DNA of 64,000 nt from Microvirga lenta (GTDB lineage Bacteria; Pseudomonadota; Alphaproteobacteria; Rhizobiales; Beijerinckiaceae), in the NCBI RefSeq assembly GCF_020532555.1, contig NZ_JAJBBR010000001.1:186001-250000 (forward strand), in the 5' to 3' direction. Both the position numbers and the translations under genes were made by a program. Of the stretch, positions 53,948-63,687 are shown one piece after another. Positions within the stretch are counted from its first letter, which is position 1; the number at the start of each line of letters is the position of its first letter. The notes below the pieces were generated by a model that was given only the letters and a program-made list of their open reading frames with translations, made no database searches and had not been told where the DNA came from.

Positions 53948-55105
53948 ATGCGCCTGTCGATCATCACATCCGCCGTCGTCGCGGCCCTGGTCGGGTTCGG
54001 CAGCACGATCGCGCTCATCATCGCCGCCGCCGATGCGGTGGGGGCCGATGCGGCGCAGACCTCGTCCTGGGTGGCGGCGTTGTGCCTGAGCATGGCGGCC
54101 ACGAGCGGGTTCTTGAGCGTGCGCTACCGCATTCCCGTCGTCACCGCCTGGTCCACCCCTGGCGCGGCGCTGATCGGCGCCTCCAGCGGCATCTCCATCC
54201 ATGCCGCCGTCGGGGCCTTCCTGCTGGCGGGCGGCCTCATCGTTCTCGCCGCCTCGGTCAAGCCGTTCGGCCGCCTGATCGAGCGCATTCCCTCCTCCAT
54301 CGCCGCTGCGATGCTGGCGGGGGTCCTGATCCAGTTCGTCACCGCGGTCTTCGTGAGCGCCCAGGGAGCGCCGGGCCTGGTCCTGCCGCTCGTGGGCGTC
54401 TTCCTGCTGGTGCGGCTCGTGAATCCGGCAATGGCGGTTCTGGCCGTGCTCTTCGTCGGGCTCGCCATCGCCTTCGGCGGCGGGCTCGCGCAGCCCCTGC
54501 CCTCGGACCTATCCCTGTCGTCCCTGACCTTCATCGCTCCCGCCTGGGAGCCCGCGGTCCTGATCGGCCTCGGGGTGCCGCTCTTTCTCGTTACCATGGC
54601 GTCGCAGAACCTGCCCGGCTTCGCCGTCCTGCGCGCCTCGGGCTACACGCCGCCCTCGCGCCCGATCCTGGCCGTCACCGGCCTCGCGTCCGTGGTCAGC
54701 GCCTTCTTCGGCGCGCATACGAGCAACCTCGCGGCGATCTCGGCGGCGATCTGCACCGGCCCGGACACCCACCCCGATCCGGCCAAGCGCTGGCTCGTCG
54801 GGCCGTTCTACTCCCTCAGCTACCTGATCTTCGCCGCCTTCAGCGCCGCCCTGATCGGCCTCATCGCGGCGCTTCCGCCGGAGCTGATCAAGACCGTGGC
54901 CGGCCTTGCGCTGATGGGCGCCTTCGCGGGCGCGCTCGGATCGGCCCTCTCCGACGAGGGCAAGCGCTTTCCCGCCGTTCTGACGCTGGCCGTCACGGCC
55001 TCCGGCCTCACCCTCTTCGGCATCGGCTCCGCCTTCTGGGGCCTGGGGGCGGGGCTCGTCGCCCTTGCCCTCGACGCCGCGATCCTGCGCATCAGGCGGA
55101 GCTGA
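53948..55105 (+). CDS. BenE-family benzoate/H+ symporter-like transporter
   Basis: 385 residues, about 12 membrane helices. SFx-type pattern of BenE: TSSWVAALCLSMAATSGFLSVRYRIPVVTAWSTPGAALIG near the start, and LPGFAVLRASGYTPPSRPILAVTGLASVVSAFFGAHTSNLAAISAAICTGPDTHPDPAKRW. Benzoate is the family's known substrate, but no aromatic catabolic genes are nearby, so the substrate here is uncertain. Confidence 0.9.
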   Translation: MRLSIITSAVVAALVGFGSTIALIIAAADAVGADAAQTSSWVAALCLSMAATSGFLSVRYRIPVVTAWSTPGAALIGASSGISIHAAVGAFLLAGGLIVLAASVKPFGRLIERIPSSIAAAMLAGVLIQFVTAVFVSAQGAPGLVLPLVGVFLLVRLVNPAMAVLAVLFVGLAIAFGGGLAQPLPSDLSLSSLTFIAPAWEPAVLIGLGVPLFLVTMASQNLPGFAVLRASGYTPPSRPILAVTGLASVVSAFFGAHTSNLAAISAAICTGPDTHPDPAKRWLVGPFYSLSYLIFAAFSAALIGLIAALPPELIKTVAGLALMGAFAGALGSALSDEGKRFPAVLTLAVTASGLTLFGIGSAFWGLGAGLVALALDAAILRIRRS

Positions 55106-55178
55106 TCTGGACGAAACCTCCCGTTAAGCTTAAAACATCGTTACACGAAGAATTGAACAACGCGAGGATGGGGGCTTC

Positions 55179-55691
55179 ATGGCTTGGACACAGCACGCGG
55201 GGTGGTTCGCCGCCGCGCTGATGGCCGTCTCCCTGGGTGCATGCCAGGGGGCGTCCTTCAGCGGATCGCCGGAAGGCGTGCCGATCGCCCTCGAGAGCAT
55301 CGACGGCGCCCCGCCTCCCGTGCGCACGGCCCTCATCGACGAGCTCAACACCGCCGCGTCCGACCGCAAGGTCGAACTCGTGGGGGCGAGCGCGGATGCC
55401 CGCTACCGGGTGCGGGGCTATCTCTCCACGGAAACGACCGGGGGCGAAACCAAGGTCGCCTATGTCTGGGACGTGTTCGATTCCCAGAAGCGCCGCGCCA
55501 AGCGCCTGGCGGGCTCGAGCCCGGCGCAGGTCTCCTCGGGCTCCCTGACCGACCTCGACAAGGAGACCCTCGCCAAGCTCGCCGGCGCCAGCATGGACGA
55601 GATCGCCGAATTCCTGAGCGCGTCCAAGGAAGAGGAGCCGTTCCAGACCGCCGATGCCTCCGCCGACGAGCCGGCGGTCGCGGCACAGTGA
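55179..55691 (+). CDS. Putative lipoprotein
   Basis: 170 residues. Signal peptide with lipobox VSLGAC-Q near residue 22, then a small alpha/beta domain ([63 protein letters not shown]). It ends in an acidic Ala-rich tail. Similar unnamed lipoproteins occur near prs in related genomes. Function unknown. Confidence 0.75.
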   Translation: MAWTQHAGWFAAALMAVSLGACQGASFSGSPEGVPIALESIDGAPPPVRTALIDELNTAASDRKVELVGASADARYRVRGYLSTETTGGETKVAYVWDVFDSQKRRAKRLAGSSPAQVSSGSLTDLDKETLAKLAGASMDEIAEFLSASKEEEPFQTADASADEPAVAAQ

Positions 55692-55845
55692 CTGGGACGA
55701 GACTGAAAAAGCAGCACATCCGCCGCGCCACAAGTATTGTGACGGTTTCCTATCGCTGCTAAGACCCATGCGCCTTGCCGCGCAAGGGCAACAACGTCAC
55801 GCGGCGGGCTCCATGGGTCACACTAGAAGAGCCAAAGTTGCTTTC

Positions 55846-56778
<933 letters not shown>

Positions 56779-56788
56779 GGACCCTCCT

Positions 56789-56811
56789 CCCCGCCGCCGA
56801 AACCGGCGGGG
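56789..56811 (+). terminator. Hairpin after prs
   Basis: CCCCGCCG/CGGCGGGG stem, 11 bp after the stop codon. No T run directly after it. A second stem AATGCAACA/TGTTGCATT (56818-56840) follows and overlaps the rplY promoter. Confidence 0.45.
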
Positions 56812-56833
56812 AAGCCCAATGCAACAGCTTTTG

Positions 56834-56862
56834 TTGCATTTCCCGCTCTCCTTCTCTATAAG
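56834..56862 (+). promoter_or_regulatory. Housekeeping promoter of rplY
   Basis: TTGCAT, 17 bp, TATAAG. Ideal spacing for sigma-70. The start codon at 56981 leaves a leader of roughly 110 bases. Confidence 0.6.
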
Positions 56863-56980
56863 CCGCCTCGCGCCCGCTCGACACCCTTGGAGGCACGGGC
56901 GCGAGCCTCATGGCCGCCCAACGGTTTCAGGACCTTGGCGGCCATCGGTTTTTACAAACGTATTTCAAAGGACCACGACC

Positions 56981-57598
56981 ATGAGCGATATCAAGCAAAT
57001 CAAGGCCGTGGCGCGCGACCGGGCCGGCAAGGGGGCCGCCCGGGCCGTTCGTCGCCAAGGCCAAGTTCCCGCCGTCATCTACGGCGCAGGCCAGCCGGCC
57101 CAGACGATCGCCCTCGACTTCAACCAGACCAAGCAGCTGATCTTCGCCGGTCACTTCCTCACCACGATCTTCGAGATCGACGTGGACGGCAAGAAGACCC
57201 GCGCGATCCCGCGCGACTACCAGCTCGATCCGGTCAAGGACTTCCCGCTCCACATCGACTTCCTGCGCCTCTCCGAGGGCCAGGCGATCAAGGTCGTGGT
57301 TCCGGTGCACGTGGTCGGCCAGGAGAAGTGCCCGGGCGTGAAGCGCGGCGGCACGCTCCAGATCGTCGAGCACTCGGTGGAACTCCTCGTCCCGTCCGAC
57401 GCGATCCCCGACTACATCGAGGCTTCGGTCGAGGGTCTCGACATCGGTTCGTCGATCCACCTCGAGGACATCAAGCTGCCGAACGGCGCCAAGGCGACCT
57501 CCGCCGAGAACCTGACCCTCGTCACCGTCGTGGCCCCCACGGGCATGAAGGAAGACGCAGAGGCTTCGGCCGAGGGCGAGGCTGCGGCCACCGCCTGA
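56981..57598 (+). CDS. rplY: Ribosomal protein bL25 (Ctc form)
   Basis: 205 residues. AVARDRAGKGAARAVRRQGQVPAVIYGAGQPAQTIALDFNQ is the L25 5S rRNA-binding domain. The following TL5/Ctc beta domain (VPVHVVGQEKCPGVKRGGTLQIVEHSVELLVPSDAIPDYIEASVEGLDIGSSIHLEDIKLP) makes the long form. Acidic Ala/Glu tail. AAAGGA precedes the ATG. The next gene, pth, is a standard partner. Confidence 0.96.
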   Translation: MSDIKQIKAVARDRAGKGAARAVRRQGQVPAVIYGAGQPAQTIALDFNQTKQLIFAGHFLTTIFEIDVDGKKTRAIPRDYQLDPVKDFPLHIDFLRLSEGQAIKVVVPVHVVGQEKCPGVKRGGTLQIVEHSVELLVPSDAIPDYIEASVEGLDIGSSIHLEDIKLPNGAKATSAENLTLVTVVAPTGMKEDAEASAEGEAAATA

Positions 57599-57638
57599 TC
57601 GGGCTCCACCGGGCGTCAAGCCCATTGATCGGCTTCGA

Positions 57639-57668
57639 CGCTCCGACCGCAAGGCCGGAGCGTTTCTC
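57639..57668 (+). terminator. Terminator after rplY
   Basis: CGCTCCG/CGGAGCG with an inner ACCGCAAGGC loop, then TTTCTC. It lies 41 bp past the stop and 29 bp before pth, so read-through or a separate pth promoter is implied. Confidence 0.6.
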
Positions 57669-57696
57669 ATGAGAGAGCCAGCGAGTTCCCCCTGTC

Positions 57697-58329
57697 ATGC
57701 GCCTCTTCGTCGGCCTCGGAAATCCCGGCCCCCGCTACGCCAAGAACCGCCACAATATCGGGTTCATGGCAGTGGACGAGATCGCACGCGCCCACAATGC
57801 CGGTCCCTGGCGGCGGCGCTTCCAGGGCGAGACGGCCGAGGCGACCATCGGCTCCGAAAAGGTCCTGCTCCTCAAGCCGCAGACCTATATGAACGAATCC
57901 GGACGGGCGGTGGCGGAAGCGCAGCGCTTCTTCAAGATCCCGCTCTCCGACGTGACGGTTTTCTACGACGAGCTCGACTTAGCCCCCGCCAAGGTGCGGG
58001 TGAAGGTCGGCGGCGGCAATGCGGGCCATAACGGCCTGCGCTCGATCACGGCCCATTGCGGCAACGATTACCGCCGCGTACGCCTCGGCATCGGCCATCC
58101 GGGCCACAAGCCCCTGGTCCAGAGCCATGTGCTCGGAGATTTTGCCAAGTCCGAGGAGGCCTGGGTCGACGACCTGTGCCGCATCCTCGCCGACAACGCC
58201 TCGCTTCTCGCCAAGGGCGAGGACGGGAGCTTCCAGAACAAGGTCCACCTCGCCATGGAGGCGAAGGGCTGGACGGACGTGAAACGGCCCGGCGAGAAGG
58301 CCGGCCAAAGCAACAGTAACGCCGGCTGA
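57697..58329 (+). CDS. pth: Peptidyl-tRNA hydrolase
   Basis: 210 residues. [30 protein letters not shown] with the catalytic His, [43 protein letters not shown]. Recycles peptidyl-tRNA from stalled translation. The C-terminal basic tail is typical. Confidence 0.97.
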   Translation: MRLFVGLGNPGPRYAKNRHNIGFMAVDEIARAHNAGPWRRRFQGETAEATIGSEKVLLLKPQTYMNESGRAVAEAQRFFKIPLSDVTVFYDELDLAPAKVRVKVGGGNAGHNGLRSITAHCGNDYRRVRLGIGHPGHKPLVQSHVLGDFAKSEEAWVDDLCRILADNASLLAKGEDGSFQNKVHLAMEAKGWTDVKRPGEKAGQSNSNAG

Positions 58330-58354
58330 AGCCGGCCATGCAAGGAGTGAGGCC

Positions 58355-59452
58355 ATGGGCTTCAAGATGGGCATCGTCGGCCTGCCGAACGTGGGCAAGT
58401 CCACCCTCTTCAACGCACTGACCCAGACGGCGGCCGCGCAGGCGGCGAACTATCCGTTCTGCACCATCGAGCCGAACGTGGGCGACGTAGCGGTGCCGGA
58501 CAACCGGCTGGATGCGCTGGCCGGGATCGCCGGATCGGCCCAGATCATCCCGACCCGCCTCACCTTCGTGGACATCGCCGGCCTGGTGCGCGGCGCGTCC
58601 AAGGGCGAGGGGCTCGGCAACCAGTTCCTGGCCAATATCCGCGAGGTGGATGCCATCGCCCATGTGGTTCGCTGCTTCGAGGACACGGACATCACCCATG
58701 TCGAGGGCAAGATCGACCCCATCGCCGATATCGAGACCATCGAGACCGAGCTGATGCTGGCCGACCTCGACAGCCTGGAGAAGCGCGTCACCGCCCTCGA
58801 AAAGAAGGCCAAGGGCAACGACAAGGAGGCGAAGGAGACCCTCGACCTCGTCAATCGCTCCCTCGTGCTGCTGCGCGAGGGCAAGCCCGCCCGCATGGTC
58901 GAGCGCAAGCCCGAGGAAGAGCGCCTGTTCCAGATGCTGGGCCTCCTCTCCTCCAAGCCCGTCCTCTACGTGTGCAACGTCGAGGAGGCCTCGGCCGACC
59001 AGGGCAACGAGTTCTCGGCCAAGGTCTTCCAGCGCGCCAAGGAAGAAGGCGCGAAGGCGGTGGTCGTCTCGGCCAAGATCGAGAGCGAGATCGCCGTTCT
59101 CGACGCCGCCGAGCAGAAGGACTACCTCGACGCCATCGGCCTTGCCGAACCGGGCCTCAACCGCGTGATCCGCGCCGGTTACGAGCTTCTCGGCCTCATC
59201 ACCTACTTCACGGTCGGCCCGAAGGAGGCCCGCGCCTGGACCATCACCAGGGGCACCCGCGCCCCGCAGGCGGCCGGCGTCATCCATACGGATTTCGAGA
59301 AGGGCTTCATCCGCGCCGAGACCATCGCCTATCCGGACTACGTCTCCCTGAAGGGCGAGGCGGGCGCCCGCGACGCGGGCAAGCTGCGGCTGGAAGGCAA
59401 GGAATACACCGTGCAGGACGGCGACGTGCTGCATTTCCGCTTCGCAAACTGA
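58355..59452 (+). CDS. ychF: Redox-regulated ATPase YchF
   Basis: 365 residues. MGIVGLPNVGKSTLFNALTQ (P-loop), NYPFCTIEPNVG, VDIAGLVRGASKGEGLGNQFLANIREVDAI, a coiled-coil arm and a C-terminal TGS domain (ITYFTVGPKEARAWTITRGTRAPQAAGVIHTDFEKGFIRAETI). An Obg-family member that prefers ATP. AAGGAGTGAGGCC precedes the start. Co-directional with pth, 25 bp apart. Confidence 0.97.
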   Translation: MGFKMGIVGLPNVGKSTLFNALTQTAAAQAANYPFCTIEPNVGDVAVPDNRLDALAGIAGSAQIIPTRLTFVDIAGLVRGASKGEGLGNQFLANIREVDAIAHVVRCFEDTDITHVEGKIDPIADIETIETELMLADLDSLEKRVTALEKKAKGNDKEAKETLDLVNRSLVLLREGKPARMVERKPEEERLFQMLGLLSSKPVLYVCNVEEASADQGNEFSAKVFQRAKEEGAKAVVVSAKIESEIAVLDAAEQKDYLDAIGLAEPGLNRVIRAGYELLGLITYFTVGPKEARAWTITRGTRAPQAAGVIHTDFEKGFIRAETIAYPDYVSLKGEAGARDAGKLRLEGKEYTVQDGDVLHFRFAN

Positions 59453-59525
59453 CGGATTGCTGAACGACGGCTTGGCCGTGCGTTCAGTCGGGATGGTGCA
59501 TCAATCCTGCATGGAGAACTGATCC

Positions 59526-59699
59526 ATGCAGGATTCCTTCGAAGACATCGCCGGCACCCTCGGCACAGCCCTCGTCTCCCCCGGATTGGGGAGCGCGGAA
59601 CTCATCCTCGCAGCGCTCGTCGCCTTCGCGTTTCTGATCGGCAGCGTCTATTCGCTGTTCGCCAAGGGCGATTCCGACCTGGAATGGTGGGAGCGGTAG
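59526..59699 (+). CDS. Small membrane protein (57 aa)
   Basis: MQDSFEDIAGTLGTALVSPGLGSAEL then a single hydrophobic helix ILAALVAFAFLIGSVYSLF and a charged end AKGDSDLEWWER. The composition and codon use look coding. No family name known to me. 73 bp after ychF and convergent with the globin gene. Confidence 0.65.
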   Translation: MQDSFEDIAGTLGTALVSPGLGSAELILAALVAFAFLIGSVYSLFAKGDSDLEWWER

Positions 59700-59717
59700 C
59701 CGTCGCGCGGCCCAGCC

Positions 59718-60176
59718 TCACGACCTTCCCGCCGGGGCGAGATTCAGAGCCTTTGGGCCGATGCCCAGGCCGATCTGCAGGCTTTCGGCGATCCGCTGCG
59801 CCCGGTCGATGAAGAACGCCGCCACGTCCGGCTCGCAGACATCCCGCGCGGTCGCCTCGAACAGCTCGAGCCAGCGCCCGAACAGGTCCGGCGTGAGATC
59901 GAAGGCGGCATGGGCCACATGGGGCTTGCCGTGATACCGCCCGGTGCGGAGCGCGATCGAGGACCAGAAATCGACCATGATCCCCAGATGCTCGTCCCAG
60001 CGATGGGACAGGGCCTGTTTGAAGATCGGCCCCAGATCAGGATCCTGCAGGACCCGCCCATAGAATGTCTCGACGAGGCGACGGATCAGCGCCTCCGTGA
60101 CGCCCCGGGCCGGCGCGATGATCGAAATGCTCCGGTTTGTCGCTGAATAGGCCAATGCCCCTCTCCTTTCCGACAT
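59718..60176 (-). CDS. Group III truncated haemoglobin
   Basis: 152 residues. VTEALIRRLVETFYGRVLQDPDLGPIFKQAL, WDEHLGIMVDFWSSIALRTGRYHGKPHVAHAAFDLTPDLFGRWLELFEATARDV. The proximal-His region YHGKPHVAH and W residues fit group III truncated globins. Likely binds O2 or NO. It follows the DoxX-like gene on the same strand. Confidence 0.92.
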   Translation of the reverse strand: MSERRGALAYSATNRSISIIAPARGVTEALIRRLVETFYGRVLQDPDLGPIFKQALSHRWDEHLGIMVDFWSSIALRTGRYHGKPHVAHAAFDLTPDLFGRWLELFEATARDVCEPDVAAFFIDRAQRIAESLQIGLGIGPKALNLAPAGRS

Positions 60177-60236
60177 GAAGAGACGGAAGCCTGCGCTCCC
60201 GTCCCCTTTTTCTATGTTGATGTTTGCCAGGCGCCC

Positions 60237-61457
60237 TTAGTGGTGGGGCGCCAATCCCTGTTGGGGCACCGTTGCCTGCGGCCCATGCGGATGTTCCTTG
60301 CTGTGGGAATGGGTGGTCATTTCCGCAGGCCGCTCGATCCCATATTCCGCCCCGTAGAAGGCTCCGTGCAGGCCCCAATAGCCGGAGACGAGCACGATGA
60401 GGGCGACCGCGAGACCGGCGGGAACGGAAGCGAAGCTGCCCATTCTCGGCAAGGTGCGCGGCAGCTTCACGAGGGCCGGAACCTTTACGCCCCGGGTCGG
60501 ATCGGCCGCCACCAGGAAAAGGGCCGCCATGATGAGGGCATGGCCGACGAGGTCGATGCGTCCGAAGGGGTAGACCGCCGTGAAGAAGATCACGAGCAGG
60601 GCCACGGCCGAGAGGCGACGCACCAGCGGGGTCCAGAGCAGGCCGAAGCCCAGGGTGAATTCCGACACGCCCGCCATGGGGATGAACACGTCGCGGGGCA
60701 TGCCGAAGGTCAGGAAGGGCTTCTCCTCGACGAGGGGGTAGAACCAGTTCGGATAGGCGAACTTCTCCAGGCTCGACCACATGAGGGCGATCGCGATGCC
60801 CCAGCGCAGGGCCAGGAAGCGGCGCTCGCGCCATTTCGGATCGTCCACGGAAGCGAGCACCAGATAGGCGGCGACGCCGACGCCGAGGGCGAGATAGTCG
60901 AGCAGGTGGAAGAAATCGTACTCCCGGAGCGCGACGATCCAGAGCGTGATGATGCCGGCGGCCGCGACGGGCATGGTCCGGCGCGAGAACACGCAGGCCG
61001 CGATCAGAAGCTGGGCCCACGAAATGAGCTCGGAATCCGTCTTGAGGTCAGGGGTGAGATAGATGCCGCCGACCGCGAAGATCGCGACGAAGAAGGCACC
61101 GATGGACGCCCGCATGAAATCGTCCGAGCGGCTCCAGAGGGGAGCGCTGACCCGATCGAGACCGCTCAGGACGGCCTGGCCGACCGCCTTGCGCTCGACC
61201 GCGAGGGTGGCCAGGAAGAAGGCCAGCACCAGGCCGATGCCGGTCCAGAACCACAGATTCGTCAGGGTCGCGCCGATCGGCTGCGGGGCGGCATCGACGA
61301 TGTAGGGGGCGAACCACTTCACATGCGCCTGAGCCGGCAGCGACCAGGCAGCGCCGGCGCCGAGGGCCGCGAGACCGGCGGCAATGCGTCCGAAGCGGAC
61401 GTTGGTTGTTCTTGGCTCACGCGGCTCGGAGCCGCTCATGGCGAGCACGGTTTGCAT
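60237..61457 (-). CDS. DoxX-like multi-pass membrane protein with His-rich tail
   Basis: 406 residues from MQTVLAMSGSEPREP. About ten hydrophobic helices (LWFWTGIGLVLAFFLATLAV, FVAIFAVGGIYLT, ISWAQLLIAACVFS and more). The second half resembles DoxX-type proteins (WGIAIALMWSSLEKFAYPNWFYPLVEEKPFLTFGM…FTLGFGLLWTPLVRRLSAVALLVIFFTAVYPFGRIDLVGHALIMAALFLV). The C-terminal tail THSHSKEHPHGPQ…APHH is His-rich, suggesting metal binding. Function unknown. GAGGATATC precedes the start. Confidence 0.8.
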   Translation of the reverse strand: MQTVLAMSGSEPREPRTTNVRFGRIAAGLAALGAGAAWSLPAQAHVKWFAPYIVDAAPQPIGATLTNLWFWTGIGLVLAFFLATLAVERKAVGQAVLSGLDRVSAPLWSRSDDFMRASIGAFFVAIFAVGGIYLTPDLKTDSELISWAQLLIAACVFSRRTMPVAAAGIITLWIVALREYDFFHLLDYLALGVGVAAYLVLASVDDPKWRERRFLALRWGIAIALMWSSLEKFAYPNWFYPLVEEKPFLTFGMPRDVFIPMAGVSEFTLGFGLLWTPLVRRLSAVALLVIFFTAVYPFGRIDLVGHALIMAALFLVAADPTRGVKVPALVKLPRTLPRMGSFASVPAGLAVALIVLVSGYWGLHGAFYGAEYGIERPAEMTTHSHSKEHPHGPQATVPQQGLAPHH

Positions 61458-61654
61458 GATATCCTCGTGACTCTTACGACTTTCGTCTGACGGCGACGGG
61501 TATAGGCCCATCGGCACGGGGAGAAAATTCAGACCTTCCCCCTAAGGGAATTTCCTTAGCCCGCCACGGCTTAGCTGGTGCGGCGGCCTCGCGATGCCTC
61601 GAAGCCAGACCGTGGCCGGATCGTTCCTCCGCCTGAGGCGTTGAGCTTCACGTC

Positions 61655-62323
61655 ATGCGTCTCCACCGCCGCCATCCCTGGGACCTCTCCCCCTCGCAGG
61701 CCATCGCCCTCCAGAAGGAAATGGCCGCCGAGGTGGACTCCACGCAGCCCATCGATCTCGATTCGGTCCGGCTGGTGGCGGGGGTCGATGTAAGCGTGAA
61801 GGACGAGCAGTCCCAGGCCGCGGTTGTCGTGGTGACCTATCCCGGCTTCCTGCCGGTCGAAACCGTCCTTGCCCGGCGTCAAACCCCGTTTCCCTATATT
61901 CCCGGGCTCCTGAGCTTCCGGGAGGGCCCGGTGCTGGAGGAGGCGTTCGACAAGCTCGAGGCCGAGCCGGACGTGTTTCTCTTCGACGGCATGGGGATCG
62001 CCCATCCCCGGCGCATCGGCATCGCGAGCCATATGGGCCTGTGGCTGCAGCGGCCCACCATCGGCTGCGGCAAGACCCTCCTGTGCGGGCGCTACAAGGA
62101 CCTGGCCGAGGACAAGGGCGCCGCCGCGCCCCTCATCGACAAGGGGCAGACCATCGGCGTGGCGCTGCGCACCCGCAGCGCCAAGAACCCCATGTTCATC
62201 TCGCCCGGACATATGGCGGACATTCCCACCGCGGCGGAGCTGGTCCTGCGCTGCTCGCCGAAATATCGCTTGCCCGAGCCGATCCGCTTGGCGCACAACG
62301 CGGCTGGGCAGTTCGAACCCTGA
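61655..62323 (+). CDS. nfi: Endonuclease V
   Basis: 222 residues. VRLVAGVDVSVKDEQSQAAVVVV (first catalytic Asp), PFPYIPGLLSFREGP (Glu), FLFDGMGIAHPRRIGIASHMGLWL (second Asp), TIGCGKTLLCG. All family motifs are intact. Cuts near deaminated adenine (inosine). Stands alone in a plus-strand run with the MaoC gene. Confidence 0.95.
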   Translation: MRLHRRHPWDLSPSQAIALQKEMAAEVDSTQPIDLDSVRLVAGVDVSVKDEQSQAAVVVVTYPGFLPVETVLARRQTPFPYIPGLLSFREGPVLEEAFDKLEAEPDVFLFDGMGIAHPRRIGIASHMGLWLQRPTIGCGKTLLCGRYKDLAEDKGAAAPLIDKGQTIGVALRTRSAKNPMFISPGHMADIPTAAELVLRCSPKYRLPEPIRLAHNAAGQFEP

Positions 62324-62370
62324 GAACGAACGGCCCCTCGCCCTGCCTTCTCGCCTCAGATTCAAGTCCG

Positions 62371-63390
62371 ATGCCCCACTTTGCTTTCGAAGATTTCGTT
62401 CCCGGCACCACCGAGGTTCTCGGCCCCGTCACGGTTTCGAAGGAGGATATCCTGGCCTTCGCGCGGGAATACGACCCGCAGCCCTTCCACGTGGACGAGA
62501 TCGCCGCCCGGGACAGCTTCGTCGGCACGCTGATCGGCTCGGGCTGGCACACCGCCTGCATCAACATGCGCCTCCTGGCGGATGGGAGGATCCTCGATTC
62601 CACCTCCATGGGCTCGCCCGGCATCGACGAGCTGAAATGGCTGAAGCCGGTCCGGCCCGGCGATACCCTGCGCTCGCGCATGAATGTCGAGGAGAGCCGC
62701 CCCTCGAAGAGCCGGCCGTCCATCGGCCTCGTCCGGTTCCGGTTCGAGCTCATGAACCAGAACGACGAGACGGTCATGACCCAGGGCAACTGGATCATGT
62801 TCGGGCGGAGGGACGCGGAACCGGCCCCCGGCGCCGGGCGCAGCGCGCTCGCGGCGGCGGCATCGTCCCTTCCGGATTCCGCGCCTGCCATCGAGGCGCT
62901 CCCCATCACGGCCAACCCCTATCTCGAGGACATCGTCGCAGGCGACACGGTCGAGCTGGGCACCTACACCTTCGGCTCGGAGGAGATCATCCGCTTCGCA
63001 AGGCAGTTCGATCCGCAACGCTTCCATGTGGATCCCGTCGCCGCGAAGGACAGCCTGTTCGGCGATCTGTGCGCCTCGGGCTGGCACACGGCCGCCATCT
63101 GGATGAAGCTGATGATCGGCCATCGGGAGCGCGTGCGCGCCGATGCCCTCGCGAGGGGCGAGCGCCCCGCCCGACTGGGCCCCTCCCCGGGCTTCACGAA
63201 CCTGAAATGGCTCAAGCCCGTATATGCGGACGACACGATCACCTATCGGTCCACCTTCACGGGCGCCCGCGCCTCCGCCTCGCGCCCCGGCTGGGGCATC
63301 GCCACCCATCACAACACGGGCGTGAACCAGCACGGAGAGGAGGTCTTCTCCTTCGACGGCGCGGTGTTCTGGGAGCGGCGGCCAGCTTAA
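62371..63390 (+). CDS. Tandem MaoC-like hotdog protein
   Basis: 339 residues built from two MaoC-type dehydratase domains. Domain 1 is about 1-145 (YDPQPFHVDEIAARDSFVGTLIGSGWHTACI) and domain 2 about 185-335 (FDPQRFHVDPVAAKDSLFGDLCASGWHTAAI). Each keeps the D-x-x-x-x-HxD-x-x-x-A-x-x-S/x-F catalytic pattern and GSGWHT. Family members hydrate or dehydrate acyl-CoA-like thioesters. Internal duplication with both halves retaining catalytic residues is notable. Substrate unknown. Confidence 0.9.
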   Translation: MPHFAFEDFVPGTTEVLGPVTVSKEDILAFAREYDPQPFHVDEIAARDSFVGTLIGSGWHTACINMRLLADGRILDSTSMGSPGIDELKWLKPVRPGDTLRSRMNVEESRPSKSRPSIGLVRFRFELMNQNDETVMTQGNWIMFGRRDAEPAPGAGRSALAAAASSLPDSAPAIEALPITANPYLEDIVAGDTVELGTYTFGSEEIIRFARQFDPQRFHVDPVAAKDSLFGDLCASGWHTAAIWMKLMIGHRERVRADALARGERPARLGPSPGFTNLKWLKPVYADDTITYRSTFTGARASASRPGWGIATHHNTGVNQHGEEVFSFDGAVFWERRPA

Positions 63391-63566
63391 GGCTCCAGGA
63401 CTTTCTCCACGGTCCCGACCTTACGGGGGAGACCGAGCCTAATCGTCAAAGCCCGAATGCGGCGCTTCATGCCTCTTGCCAAGTCCTGCAAAGCGAGGGT
63501 GCGCTCCATTTCCGCGAGACGCCGGGCTTCGGCATAACTGGAAAATCCATCTGGGAATGGGGACAT
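63387..63566 (-). CDS. Small hypothetical protein (59 aa)
   Basis: MSPFPDGFSSYAEARRLAEMERTLALQDLARGMKRRIRALTIRLGLPRKVGTVEKVLEP: helical, strongly basic, no membrane segment. AGGAAGC precedes the start. Its stop overlaps the MaoC stop by four bases. It is divergent from the LysR gene. Family unknown. Confidence 0.55.
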   Translation of the reverse strand: MSPFPDGFSSYAEARRLAEMERTLALQDLARGMKRRIRALTIRLGLPRKVGTVEKVLEP

Positions 63567-63687
63567 GGCTGCTTCCTCAGGAAAGGAATGGCGACCCCAT
63601 GGTTGTATTGTTTCCGCAGAAAGAGATAATCGGGCTCCCCGGAACTTCTTTCGTGAAGAGGAAGCACAAATCATACCTCTCGGCGAC

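Noticed and set aside
53948-55105. Aromatic catabolism island around benE
   Set aside because: No ring-cleavage or benzoate genes in the flanks; only the transporter is present.
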